Numbered from the stretch's first letter, positions 43,391-55,522 are shown. The stretch is DNA of 64,000 nt from Corylus avellana (GCF_901000735.1 NC_081551.1:15900545-15964544), one strand, 5' to 3'. Notes: generated by a model from the sequence alone, not told the origin. Translations and numbers: made by a program.

Positions 43391-43708
43391 AGGTACTTTA
43401 AAAAAAGATTGTTAAGCTTATCTTATTTTATTATAATCCTAGTTATTTGTTAACTCCGTATATCCGTGTTAAGTAAAACATATGATAGCGAATCACTTTC
43501 GTGGAAGTGTTGGTATAATGAGCAATGCGTGAAACTTTCGGTTGATTTGGTCCAAAACTGTAGTCTGTAGTCAACTCAAATGGGCCTGATTTTAATATTA
43601 GGCCCATTGCCAGCAGACAGCAATGATTTCACTTACTTTGAAGCGCGTGGCCCTGAAGGCATATTTTTGTCTTCAAAATAGACAAAATGCGAGGTGGGGC
43701 CCATTCCT

Positions 43709-43882
43709 GTGCCCCCACTAGGGTAACCGCCACCGTCAGATCCGGAAGGCTGCATCAGAGCCGCACGTATATTTATGACATCTCATATGCGTTTCGTGCC
43801 CCCACTACGGTAACCGCCACCGTCAGATCCGGAAGGCTGCATCGGAGCCGCACGTAGATTTAGGACCTTTCATATGCGTTTC
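43709..43882. repeat. tandem repeat, two copies of 87 bp
   Basis: GTGCCCCCACTAGGGTAACC to CATATGCGTTTC is repeated immediately from 43796 with a few substitutions. It is GC-rich compared with its surroundings and lies about 190 bp upstream of the MIR396 promoter. Confidence 0.93.
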
Positions 43883-44069
43883 TTGTTGACATTATTATGG
43901 GGTGAATAAATTTTCTTATATATATATATATTTTTTTTTCTATTTAATTGATTTGAATTAAAATGGGATCAAACATAGTCAGCTTTTTAATTAGGGCTGG
44001 GAAAAGTGTGGTTAATGTTTAGGCCCAATATTCTTCTTGGGATTGGTGGTAAAAAGTTGCTCAATTCCC

Positions 44070-44078
44070 TTATATATA
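44070..44078 (+). promoter_or_regulatory. TATA box of the plus-strand MIR396
   Basis: TTATATATACC followed after about 30 bp by a CT-rich leader (ACCTCTCTCTCTCCCTCTCT), 190 bp before the hairpin. This is a typical Pol II plant miRNA promoter arrangement. Confidence 0.6.
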
Positions 44079-44269
44079 CCACTCCCATCCAGCCCTCTAA
44101 ACCTACACCTCTCTCTCTCCCTCTCTGCCTCTAAACCAATTGTGCTTTCTTTTCTTTCTCACCCTTTTTCTCTGTTTTAACATATTTCTTTAAAATGCTT
44201 CTTTTTTTTGATTGGCTTTGAAGCTTCTAAGCATCTTATCTATAATTCGCATGGGTGTGCCCTATAGAT

Positions 44270-44417
44270 GACCCTCTTTGTATTCTTCCACAGCTTTCTT
44301 GAACTGCATCTATATATGAGGAGCCTCTTGCATGCTAGAGAGACTATTTTTTTTTTTTTTTTTTTTATATATTTTTGCTGCGGTTCAATAAAGCTGTGGG
44401 AAGATACAGACAGGGTC
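44270..44417 (+). ncRNA. MIR396: MIR396 precursor, miR396a-type
   Basis: The mature 5p strand is at 44286-44306: it begins TTCCACAGCTTTC and ends TTGAACTG, the miR396a form. The 3p strand is at 44383-44403, beginning GTTCAATAAAGC and ending TGTGGGAAG, which as I recall is also the Arabidopsis miR396a-3p. The arms extend below the duplex: GACCCTCTTTGTATTC pairs with GATACAGACAGGGTC. The loop includes a run of about 20 T that is unlikely to be conserved. In plants miR396 directs cleavage of GROWTH-REGULATING FACTOR mRNAs and so limits cell proliferation in leaves. The transcript probably starts near 44105. Confidence 0.96.
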
Positions 44418-46690
44418 AGAGAAGTTCAAGATCGGCTTTCGTATTATTGCTTGTAATACCCATCTAACCCTTTTTATTTTTATTGAATATCTATCTATCT
44501 GTTATCTTTCCTGATCTGCTAATTCCTTTCATGGGGTTTTTTTTTTTTTTTGTTGCCAACAAGTGTATGATCTAGGGCTCATGCTTTTGCTTCTACATAT
44601 ACATATTATGCATCAAATCTATGAGTTTGCAGGAAACAACTAAATCCTCCATTTCCTGATCCAGGTTTCATGGCCCCCGGCCCCCCTCCCACCCACCCAC
44701 CCAATTCATAAAACATATGACTTTTTATGTTTTAACTCGGTTGATTTACTTGGCTATGACATTATTACTGCGTTCACATTTGCATGTTTAATTGCAGGAG
44801 AAACGTAAGTACTAGTTGTAAATCAAACAGCCATATTTATAACTTGGTACTTTTAGTGCAACCAAAATTGTTCAGTACTCGTTTTTTAATAGATTCCTAC
44901 CTACAGATTCAATTATAGCTAGCATGTCATTTGCGGCTACTTTTATTTATTGCAGTTCTGATATATATTAGCAACTATTTTTTCATCCTTCACCTTTTTT
45001 TTCTTTTCTTTTTGTACAATAAATAAGTAGTACAATTATTTTCCTTTTGATGTAACTAAACTAGGTTTGATCTTGTCAGCACACTTACGAAGAACAATAT
45101 GTAATTTTTGCTTTTGTTTTGATGAATATGTAATTTTGTAGTTAGAAGGAATAAGTTGAGTTCGTTTATTGATCAATGTTAGATGGACCATACCATGTGT
45201 TTTAAGGTAACTTTAGAGCCATTAAAATGAAAGCTACTTGGTTAGGTGAAGCTTTTATTAAAACCCAATAATAATATTAATAAAAATAATAAAAAAAGAT
45301 ATAGCTAGATCGGTCGTGTGCTGTTGTTGAATTAATTTTCCTCTGAAAGGAGATACCTGCTGCTAGCTAGGCAAATACAATGCAGAAGCAGCTGTTGAAG
45401 AAGGAAGTTTATTTATATATATAGGGTTTTCTTTTGCTAACTGAGGCAAAGACAACCCAAGTGGAAGGAAAAAAAAGGCCTTCTTGTTCACTTTGAAGAA
45501 ACATTTTATTGTCTTGTATGGTAAAGGCCGATGATGTTTGTAGATCAGATCCTGGTTTTTTTTCATGCTTCTTCGATAGAAGAGCCAGACCAAGATTCAT
45601 GAGTTCCAGAAAATGAGCAATTGTGCCAAGGCTTTGAATTTTTTATTAATTTAGAAATCTGACAGGAAAAACTTTTGAGGGTACAGTGTTTCACAACATA
45701 CTGCCTTCTTTCACGGAGTTAGCTGGAGTTTACAGATCAGATGGTGCACTCACGGGAACTTGAATACATCCAATTAATTGGCCACTGATTTTGAAAGATA
45801 TTGAACAGGTCATGTCACAGATGACCCCAACCACTTTAATTATTTCATACACGTCTTAGTGTCTCCACTAATCAAATACATATATTTGTCTAATCGTGGC
45901 CCTTGTCTCTCATTTGCTGTTTGATAATGTTTTTTTTTTTTAACGTTACTTTATTGTCAATCATGTGCTCTCTCCTTTCCCCTTTGGATTTATTAGTGTT
46001 TAATGCCTTTTTTTTTTTTTTTTTTTTTTGGAACTACTATTAATGACTTGACTTAAAGAGTCGGCACGCTTAATTATTATTTTCACTAATAAATCAATGT
46101 GAGTTGTGGATTATGGATTGATTGCTTATTAGTCATCTCTAGCTAGGTCAAAAAAGGAGGGACCCCATTATCTGATTTAACCTAATTAGCTTCCCTTTTG
46201 GGGGAAAGGATTGGAATAAAAGAGCCAAGTTTTCTTGTGCTTTGTGAATGTGGAAAAGATAGATGGGTAAAAGTGTAAGTGAAAAAAAAAAAAGGAACAA
46301 AAAAAAAAAAAAAATGAGAAGCTCAATGCAAAATCTTTTTGATCTGGTTGTCTTACTGCTGTTTTTTGTCTTATTGCTTAAACTATTGCTGCTGTGGGGA
46401 TCATTCCAATTCTTTATGACTTATCTGCTTTTCATTGTCTCTTTTGGTTTGAGAGAGAAGAAAAAAATTTAACTTTGATCGACTTACTGTTATGCATAAA
46501 CTGATCATCTCATGAATATTTCTGTGGGGAATGGCTATTGAATTGATCAAGAAGGGTGCATTTTCTATTGTCTCATTTGCATTCAATGTATATGCATGGT
46601 GCATGCAAGCACACCCAGAGTATTTTTATGCCGACTTTCTGATTTAATATAGGCATATGCATGCAGCCATGGTAATTATATATATATATA
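44418..46690 (+). other. probable 3' part of the MIR396 transcript and spacer
   Basis: No protein-coding gene is seen. Primary miRNA transcripts often extend and splice for 1-2 kb, but I cannot place exons. T tracts lie at 44538-44550, 45938-45950 and 46008-46028. Confidence 0.4.
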
Positions 46691-47815
46691 TATAATGAAT
46701 GACAACAGTTTTGGTGTTTCCAACAACATCCTAGATTGCTTTTTTTCTTTCTATTTTACAAAGCTAAGTTCCTCTCTAAAGGGTTAAATTTATGTGTAAA
46801 TAAATAATTTACAACTACTTGAACATATATAGTTGTACGTTGTCTATATGGAAGAAGCTACTTTATTATGATTATTTCTCCTCTGTTGTGTAACAATCCC
46901 ATGTACCTAGCTATCATGGTCAACACAATTTTAAGCATTATAATAATAGGTAAGAATTGATTAATGAAAAGATTGGGATAAATTAGTGAGTGCCAGCTAA
47001 GTTAAACAAAGAACCCACTAACTCACAAGGGGTACTTATAAGAATGGGTGCCTAGTGGCCTTAAACGTGCGCATCCCAATCTTCAATCTCTTCAGTTCAT
47101 TTTCTTTTGCACAAGCGAGCCAGCAATAGCATCGTACAAATAGAAGTGTCCGCTCCACCAACCCCGACAAAGTGACCTCCTCTCTAGGAAAGAAGGGTTA
47201 TATTGTCAATATCCACATACGCTCCGGCCAACAGTGCGGTCATCCTTAAATGTCGTCGTATGAGTCCGAAATGTTTGTTCCACATTTCGGGGGTTACTCT
47301 TAGCCCTAATTTAACTATAATTTAACCTTGACGCTCATTTAAGAGTGGATTATTGTATCCCGCACAAGCACTCATATTGCTGCGTTTGCGTCTCACATGT
47401 GGGCTCACAGTATGGACACATAACATGGACCACGTATGATTGCTCCCGTTTGTTTTACCTTGTGTACTCTACAATATAATTGATTTCCATTGCCTTTCAT
47501 CCTGATCAAATTCTCAAATGGTGCTTTGGTTTGGGGAATATGAGAGCTTTTACCCATCAAATGAACCAGAATACTACATGTAACTTTTCTTGCAGATTAC
47601 ATATAGTAAATATAATGAATGATAACTGTGTCAGCTAGTGTTTCAAAAAATTCCTAGGTGGTTGTTTTTTTTTTTTTTCCCCCACTTTTTTACAAAGCTA
47701 AGTTCCTTTAAGGGTCTACAAAAGCTTAAATTATGTCGAAATAATTAATAAAATTTGTCATGATTATTCATCTTCTGTTGTATAACAATCTCAAGTAGCT
47801 ATCATGGTCAAGAAA
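46690..47815. repeat. diverged duplicated block, about 230 bp, copies at 46690 and 47610
   Basis: 46690-46940 and 47610-47815 share AATGAATGA, TTTACAAAGCTAAGTTCC, TTATGATTATTTCTCCTCTG/TCATGATTATTCATCTTCTG and GCTATCATGGTCAA in the same order. No open frame crosses either. They may be old copies of one noncoding segment, separated by about 670 bp of unrelated, GC-richer sequence (47040-47460). Confidence 0.65.
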
Positions 47816-48279
47816 GTTGCCATTTATCTCATTGTTGCGCACTTCCTTATCAAAGGGAAAAGTTTTGCCGTTTCCTTTTGTATTGTATTATATATACCAA
47901 TAGCGACGTAACTGTTCCATCTCCGCTACATGGGGGCAAAATTATTTCTTCTCCATGCCACTTCTCTTTCAGGTGCCCCCCATGGTTTCCCAAGTTTAAA
48001 TTTTATCTGATTTCTTTCTAAGTTTCTCTCCCACTGCAAGTATCAGTCATTTTCACAGCATTAATCTTAACACCATCGTTCAGAACCACAAGAACCGAAA
48101 TTTTCCTACATCACAATTTCGTTTTTGTGCAAGCTGGCCAGATCAAGCAAGAGGTGCACGTTAAATCACCATTTGTCATAAAAACTGAAATTGATAGAAA
48201 GAGATGGATTTAATTGAGTAACAATGCTTCTTGTTCATGAGCTTGTAGGAGCTCCCCCTGAACGTAAATATCTTTTTTA

Positions 48280-48570
48280 TGGAGCATTTGGCATTGCGAT
48301 TTTATAAACAAAAAGTGCGAGCTCAAACCAAATCCCAAAAAATGGATTGTTTGGCATTATGTTTTTTTAAAATTGCGATTTGAAAACCCAGAAAATATGT
48401 GTTTTCGAATCGCAGATAAGAAAGTACTTTTTTGAAAATACACGACACAATTTTAAAGGATAAACTACGATAAAGGCCAAATTACGATTTTGTCAAATGC
48501 TTTAATTGTATTTTAAAAAATCACGTTTTCAAATAGCATTTTTGAAATCGTAAACCTAAACAGACCCTTA
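48280..48570. mobile_element. GCGATTT MITE family copy
   Basis: The left end GAGCATTTGGCATTGCGATT matches the element at 43135. The right end GAAATCGTAAACCTAAACAG is inverted relative to it. Internal TGCGATTTGAAAACCCAGAA and the complementary CACGTTTTCAAATAGCA strengthen a hairpin. Confidence 0.65.
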
Positions 48571-50856
48571 AAAGAAGAAATGGCTGCATTAAACAAGAGG
48601 GTTCAAACTTTGCAGTTTTTGTAGTAAAAGTTTCTACAACAAAAGAGGCTTCCTTAGTATTTTGCAACATGGGGATCCAAATAGAGATTGGAGCTTTTCC
48701 ACTTTAACAACCCTATCTAGGAATTCCTAGAAGGGAATTCTTTTATGAGGATTAATTTTGGCATGCAGTAATTTTATTATATCCTTGAATAGATCATTAA
48801 TTCCATAGGGTCCTCAAAAAATTACTTTCTTGAGTTCACTAAATATGCTGGGATCACAGTACTTGTCCTTTGCTTCCTTGCATTTTAGCAATTATATATA
48901 AATAATGTACAATGTTTTTTTTTTTTTTTTTTTTTTTGAGTGAATCTAATTTAGAACTCAAACATTAATATTAATTATAGTTACGAATTTACTTTGAAAC
49001 ATATCTCAAGAATGCAAAATATTAATTGAAGAATATTACTGTTCTTATTGGTGTTTTCCTAGTGTTCTCCTGATTTTACGTGAATATTATTTTTTGCTTT
49101 TTTTTTTTTTTTGAGTGACCGATGAGTTAATTATATACATTCACTTGCTGTTTTAATCACCCTCCTTAGTCCTTACATAAACTTTGCTTATTAGTTATTT
49201 TTTTTAACAAGAAGATATTAATTAGCAGATTAAATTGGATTAAGTATGGAAACAAATTGAATTCAAAAACATTATTTACGGGTATATAATTAGGCTACTC
49301 TTTCAGTCTACGAGCAAGGTCAGGGATTGATCAGCTAATTAAGGTCTAGCTTTGAAAAGGTACTACTTGAGCTCAGTAGACCATAAGGCAGCTCAAGATC
49401 CTGCAAGCCATCCTACACTTATAATTAATTAAGTAGGGCAATAGTTTATAATTTCATTTCAAATTTTGAAAATAATTGCAGCTTACTCCATCAAATAGCT
49501 TTGGCCCCGGCTTAATTAATTCCATGTATATTATTCATGTTCGCGTGTCGATCGAGATATGTATATAAGATTATATAGGTCAATTTTTAACACAACTCGT
49601 TTTATTAAACGGGTCAGATCCCTCAACACTAACCCACTAATTTTGTGTTGGGTTCGTGGATCGTATTGAAAATTGCAAGTCTAAATGTTGCACATGTATG
49701 ATTATAAAACTAATTTGACTCGTTTAATTAAATGAGACAGATGACCCATTAATTCTAACTCATTAATTTCATATTGAATTTGGATCAAATTTATGACTTG
49801 TTTCAAAACTTTTGAGCCGCCGTTATAATTAAGTGGAAAAGAGGGTTTAATTAGGGTCCCATAGGCTTCAAAATTAGGTGGATAGTAGGGTCTAGGTATT
49901 AGGTTTTATGTTGGGTACACAATAGCTTTATTGCTTTCACGGACCACGGAAGAGCCACACCTCTCTTGTCTGGCCTATTTTTGATCTGATTTTGGTGGGG
50001 CAACCTTCATAAGAATAAGACTTATTTTTATTACCTAGGCTAAATATATAGCATCACTTATTTCTTACAAATTAAGCTCCCTTTTTCTCCACACTGGAAA
50101 ATAATTTTACTATAGAGATATCATTTTTTTTTTTTTTGGGAGGGTTGCAGTCCAATTCAATGCTAAAGGGTTGGTGTAAAAGATGGTGGCGATGTATATT
50201 ATTATTGCCCACAATTGAGTTTGGTGGTACTTGCCAAAAGGCCATTGGAGGGAATTGGAGAAATCCCAAAAAGAAACAAAGAAAAGAAAAGGTAGTTGAG
50301 ACAAGAAAGCTTGTGAGAGGCAGCTAACTTTAAAGTTCTTTGGCTCTTTTGAAAATTCCCCATGTGGTTCTTTCATGTAGGGGAGCCTTTTTCTGTCCTC
50401 AGCCGATCATGACTCTTGTTGAAGATCGTTGTAGCAGAAAATGGCAGTAAAAAGTTATATTTCCAAATCCAAGGGCCAATTTAGAAGCCAAAATGTTCAC
50501 AAATAGCATATATATTTATATATAATTCGAATGATTTTACAAAGCCAAAAAAAAAAAAAAGTACTTAATTACACAAAGCAAAAGAGAATTATGTACATGT
50601 ATTATGTCAGAAGGCCAAAAAAAAAAAAACTTTAGAAAATATATATTATTATTACCTTTTCAACTGGCTTGGGCAAGAAGATAATTCGGAATCTGAAATA
50701 GTCACAATGATGAAAACAACAACAACATCATCATCAATCATAGGAGAAACAAAAAAAAAACATGTTTTGCAGACTAATACTGTGGAAATCCAGCCAATAA
50801 TAATGCACCAGCAAGGCTTAGAAAATTATATATTCACATATATCTCTGCATATATA
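48571..50856. other. intergenic between the two MIR396 loci
   Basis: No gene is seen. 49580-49800 holds ACGGGTCAGATCCCTCAACA and ACCCATTAATTCTAACTCAT, words common in plant MITEs, without clear ends. T tracts lie at 48914-48937 and 49099-49112. Confidence 0.4.
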
Positions 50857-50994
50857 GATCAAGGGAAGCAGATCCTGGGTTAGGGTCTGCAGTTTGGTTG
50901 CTGGAGAGAGAGAGAGAGAGACAGAGATCAAGGGAAGCAGATCCTGGGTTAGGGTCTGCAGTTTGGTTCCTGGAGAGAGAGAGAGAGAGAGAGG
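50857..50994. repeat. tandem repeat, two copies of 69 bp
   Basis: The unit GATCAAGGGAAGCAGATCCT to (GA)n is repeated at 50926 with one substitution (GGTTGCTGG versus GGTTCCTGG) outside the (GA)n part. It lies downstream of the minus-strand MIR396. Confidence 0.92.
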
Positions 50995-51224
50995 GTAAAA
51001 AACTGGAAGTCAGAAAGAGAGGGAGTGGTTAAAAAAATGATGTCACAAAGTGACAAACTTTAACCTTTTTCACAGAAATGTAGGAGAAGATGTGGAGGCA
51101 AAACCAAAAGGGCCAACAGGAAGAACTATCATCATTGATGATAAAAAGGAAAGGTAGGGAATCTTCCCTGCAACGTAACTATTTTTTTTTTTTTTTTTCA
51201 CCATTTCGAATGAATAATAAATCA

Positions 51225-51226
<2 letters not shown>

Positions 51227-51266
<40 letters not shown>
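51227..51266. repeat. (AT)n microsatellite
   Basis: About 20 uninterrupted AT units. Confidence 0.95.
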
Positions 51267-51269
<3 letters not shown>

Positions 51270-51732
51270 CAAATAAAAGTAATTAAATGCAAATCTCATC
51301 TAATTGCACAGACAACTTGAGAAATATATATAATCTGCTGCCCCTTCATGCATGGCTCAAACGTGTTGCAGCAGATTTAACCAGAAAACAAAAAGAATAA
51401 AAGAATATACTCTCCATGGAGTTCTAGCTCTTCCTGATATATTGATTGACGCAACCCTCTCTCACATTGCTTCAACAAAAAATTTGAGGAAGATCCAAAA
51501 ACAAAAAACAAAAAAACCCACATTGTAGTTCACCATCAAAACTCTATTTTCTTGAAGAAAAATGCTAGAATTCATGTGAATTACCTTACAAATCAAAGAA
51601 AAATAACATGATGACAATTACATATGGTTTACCCGGCCAGATCCTTGCAGATAAAAGCTAGGATTATCAGAATTGTGGCATGGAGAGACTGGGAGATGGA
51701 TCTTGTCTGTTGAAAGAAAGCACCAACAAAAT

Positions 51733-51841
51733 CCAGAATTGCCATGTTGTCCCACAGCTTTCTTGAGCTTCCATGGCTTTAATCTTTCAGATTAACAAAG
51801 CAAAAGAAGTTCAAGAAAGCTGTGGAAAAGCATGGCCAGGA
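51733..51841 (-). ncRNA. MIR396: MIR396 precursor, miR396b-type
   Basis: Read on the minus strand, the mature 5p strand is 51827-51807, begins TTCCACAGCTTTC and ends TTGAACTT (miR396b form). The 3p partner is 51768-51748, beginning GCTCAAGAAAGCTGTGGGAC. The lower stem pairs CCTGGCCATGCTT with CAACATGGCAATTCTGG and the loop is short (about 38 nt), close to the Arabidopsis MIR396b shape as I remember it. It would repress the same GRF targets as the plus-strand locus. The two loci face each other across 7.3 kb. Confidence 0.96.
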
Positions 51842-51949
51842 CTTGCACAAATTTTCACCCACATTATCCTCAGATCTCTTTTTTTTTTTCTTAATTTTCT
51901 CTTTGACATGTCTTCCCTCTAAAGAAGATGTACTAACTTGTGTGTGTTT

Positions 51950-51985
<36 letters not shown>

Positions 51986-52047
51986 ACTGAGCATTGCCCA
52001 TACAGAGCCCTTCATGGACCACTCTACCATATAATCTGTCTACCAGC

Positions 52048-52054
52048 TTTATAG
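52048..52054 (-). promoter_or_regulatory. TATA box of the minus-strand MIR396
   Basis: CTATAAA on the minus strand, followed by a leader with a (CT)n run at about 51985-51952, about 220 bp before the hairpin. The layout mirrors the plus-strand locus. Confidence 0.6.
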
Positions 52055-52059
52055 AGAGG

Positions 52060-53041
52060 GGAAGGGGAGGGGTGAGTAGGGTTTACTTCAGTCATAAAGC
52101 TCAAGTTACCAACAAATGCCTTACATTCCTGGTGAGTGCGCAGTGGGGTACAAACAATGCGTCACACGGCCAAATAACAAAAAAACAAGAGTGATGCTAT
52201 TTATTTGGTAAATTGTCGTAATATTATTACCGCTATACAATTAGATAATTCAACAGTAAAAACTAATCAGTTCTTTTAGATTTGTACGTCGACGGTTATA
52301 TATCAATCTAGTAAATAACATTATTAAAAAAAAAAAAACAATTAAGAGTAAAAAAGAAAAAGAGAAAGCATTTTCAAAACCAACCCCATCTCATGCTCAC
52401 ATGCCACCATGTGCATGTTGAAGATCATCTCCTCATATTATATTGGAATTTAAAGGTATGGGTTGTTTATGGTCCCCCAATCGTTATGTTTTCTTGCATA
52501 CATTATAAGCCATATAATATATGTGTGATCATCAATCATGATGTTGTATTTGTGCAGCTTGTAGATATTTTATGCACTTTAGGTCATTCTAGAACTATTA
52601 CAACAATATCCTCATGGCTTTAGGCCGTCACTTGCCTGTTGGGAGACTGTGTATCACGTGTATATATATATATATAATCTAAAGCATGGATTCTAAATTT
52701 GCTAAAATGTTGAAACTAGTTGATCAAACAATTGTAAATAATATTTTCGAAATGCTTGAAAAATCTGCTCATTCGCCTTTGTTTCACCCAAAAACACAAA
52801 ATCACTTTCGTTTCACATCCTTATAATTATCATTGACATAATTTTTTTGGTATCAAATAAATGCAAAATCCTTTTTTTTTTTTAAATAATAATTAGTTGT
52901 GTTATATGTTTGAGTAATGCTAGCTAGAAGTCCTTCTCATGTTTCTCTTATATCCCTTCAAAACTGATAGAACTTTTAAAATTATTATTAGATAAAATTC
53001 AATAGTGATTTTAAGCTACATTAGTTTTGAAGGGATCCAAT
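52060..53041. other. upstream region of the minus-strand MIR396, no gene
   Basis: Only AT-rich DNA is seen. A 76-codon open frame at 52393-52623 has no recognisable motif and I do not call it a gene. Confidence 0.4.
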
Positions 53042-53426
53042 CCTGATTAGGATCCCCTACAATTTTTAAGAAATAATAGATTATCAAATTAAGCAATTTT
53101 GGTTGTTTTTAGGCATCGCTTGAAAAATGCCACCTATTAAAAATATGGTATGTTACCTTTGAGAATTGATCGTATATTTTCATCAAGTTCTTGCTCTGTA
53201 TGTTGTGAAAAAGATTTGAGCCAAAAATTGTTTTTTGATTTTATGAAGAATAAACGTGTCTACAAAAATGAAGCAGAAGCTTTTTAGAAAGAAATTCTTT
53301 TTGGTGATCTCGATAACATGCCACATTTTTAATAGGTAGTATGTTTCAAACGTTTTGATGCTTAAAAATAGCTTATATTACATAATTTGAGAATCGTTTG
53401 AAATTGTAGGGGATTTGATCAAATCC
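53042..53426. mobile_element. long-hairpin MITE
   Basis: CCCCTACAATTT (53054-53065) is matched by AAATTGTAGGGG (53401-53412), and CACCTATTAAAAATATGG near 53132 by CCACATTTTTAATAGGT near 53323, so about 110 bp at each side pair. The interior is noncoding. No target duplication is defined. Confidence 0.65.
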
Positions 53427-53455
53427 ACTTTCTCTTGTGCTTTATTTCAGCATTA

Positions 53456-53719
53456 GGTCCCGTTTAGTTTGCGGAATAGACCTTTGAATTGGACTAGTTA
53501 ACACTAGGTATAGCTAGTCCTTTGTTTGGTAACACTCTATTCGTAGGAGTAGTCTATTCCCATGGGACTACTAATTTTATACACACAGGGTTAGTTAAGC
53601 CACTAAAAAATGAGTGGCTTAGTTAATCATTTCCTGTGGGATTAAATTAATCGTATAAATTGCCACAAAAAACGTCACTTGTGGGATTAAATTTCATTCT
53701 CTCTCTGATTCTTTCATAT

Positions 53720-53761
<42 letters not shown>

Positions 53762-53906
53762 CTCCTTTCTTCGTCTCTATATTTCTTTCTCTATTTCTCT
53801 TTTTCTTTTCTCTCTGATTCTTCTGGTACAGTTTTTCTACAAGTGCAAACGATTTTTTTTTCTTTGTGCCGTCTCCCTTCTCTGTACCGTCTCTCTTCTC
53901 TATACC

Positions 53907-53942
<36 letters not shown>

Positions 53943-54464
53943 CTATACCTTTTTTTTTTTAAATTCTGTTTCTCCGTCTCTCTTCTCTGTACCATTTCTT
54001 TTTTTTTTTTTTTGACGGAGAAAAATAATCTACAAGGTTTTTATAAAATACAAATATATAATCTGTTTTTTTATTTCTTTTGATTCTCTATACATTCTCC
54101 TACTATATTTTTTTGATTTCAAGATTGAGTTTGATTATGTTTTCTCCAACTATATATATTTTTTTTATATAAATAATTTTGTAGCATAATTGCAAAAAAA
54201 AAAAAAAAAAAAAAAGAATGAAAGTCCTTAATAATATAAATTGTATTTGTATTATATGGGTATTTTAAGAAATTTGATCACAATATGATTTCATTCACCA
54301 ACATATTGGATTGTACCAAACGAAGGAATATGATTAGCTAGTTTATTCCAGCTTTACAACCAAACAAATGAAGATGAATAGCTAATCAATTCCACACTCT
54401 TTTATTTTTAGTAGTAGCTAATTCTTTTCCAATTGACTAGACATTCTACGAATCAAATAAAGCC
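53456..54464. mobile_element. PIF/Harbinger-like non-autonomous element, about 1.0 kb
   Basis: The left end GGTCCCGTTTAGTTTGCGGA pairs imperfectly with the right end ACGAATCAAATAAAGCC. Both sides are flanked by TTA (53453-53455 and 54465-54467). Subterminal blocks, such as TGGACTAGTTAACACTAGG and ATAGCTAATCAATTCC, are A/T- and TAGT-rich. The middle has a (CT)n microsatellite (53728-53757) and T tracts. No transposase. Confidence 0.65.
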
Positions 54465-55003
54465 TTAACTCGTTTTAGATCTATATGGAAATTCAATTTT
54501 GGAAATTTGAAAAGCAATCCTTACTAATAAATAATCACACAATTAATTAAGTAAATCTTGTTCCCATTTCATGCATTTAAGGCAAGTATATTATTAGGAT
54601 AGGCTTATTCCACCGCTCTCTTTTGTTATGGTTTTTCATGCTGACTTGTCATGCTCTTATTGGAGGGCACAAATGTCTTGATTTGAGCCAAGACCTTATA
54701 GAAATTATTCTCAATTTTTTTTTTAATTTTTTTTTTTTATTTCTTCCACATCACTTTCTCTTGTAGGCCTTGGAATGCAAGTAGAAATTAAACCTTCCTA
54801 TGAAAGATGATAATGCTAAAGAAAATAATAATAATAATAAAATTTTCAAATTTTCCTTTCTACTTTACAATTAATTAGGGAGCTTCGATCTATTGTAATA
54901 TATATAAAGAAAAATGTTAAGTGTTTTCCTAATGTCTTCTTCGTCCTAAGTGAATATTATTTTCTAAAAATTAAGTGAGAGAAATAAAGACCATTTTCTT
55001 TCT

Positions 55004-55048
<45 letters not shown>

Positions 55049-55522
55049 AAGATTGTCTGATATATATTGTGATAATTGTGTACGTAATTAATGACAAATC
55101 AAAGGCCCGCTTGAAAGTCTTTCTTTTTATTCATCCCTGCAGTTGTTTAATTAAAGGGTGTCCTTTTTTTTTCTTTTTTTCTTTTTTCATATGTGCTTGA
55201 AGTTACTTGAAATAATTAGTTACCGTTTTTATTTATTTATTTTCATATACTCTCATTTAGGAAGCTTTTCTAAAGATCCATAATTTGGAAACTTCAGCCT
55301 TTCAAAAACGTGATTAGTCTCTTTTTTAGTTAATAGAATCAAATTATACAAACAAGGGAAAAAAAAAAAAAAAATAGCATCTGTAATTTGTTTATTTGTA
55401 TGTGTGATGCAGGATGGGCCGAACTCATCTAATTAAGTCAAAAAAGGTAGGAAGGAGCAATTAAAATGGTAACTAATGACAGAAGATGCCTAGAAATGGT
55501 TATACGTGAGTGCACTTGTGAG
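54465..55522. other. intergenic, AT-rich
   Basis: No gene or bounded element is seen. (AT)n(AG)n microsatellite at about 55005-55047. Confidence 0.5.

Noticed and set aside
52393..52623. 76-codon frame considered as a small gene
   Set aside because: No family motif, no promoter or intron signal, AT-rich codon use like the spacer.
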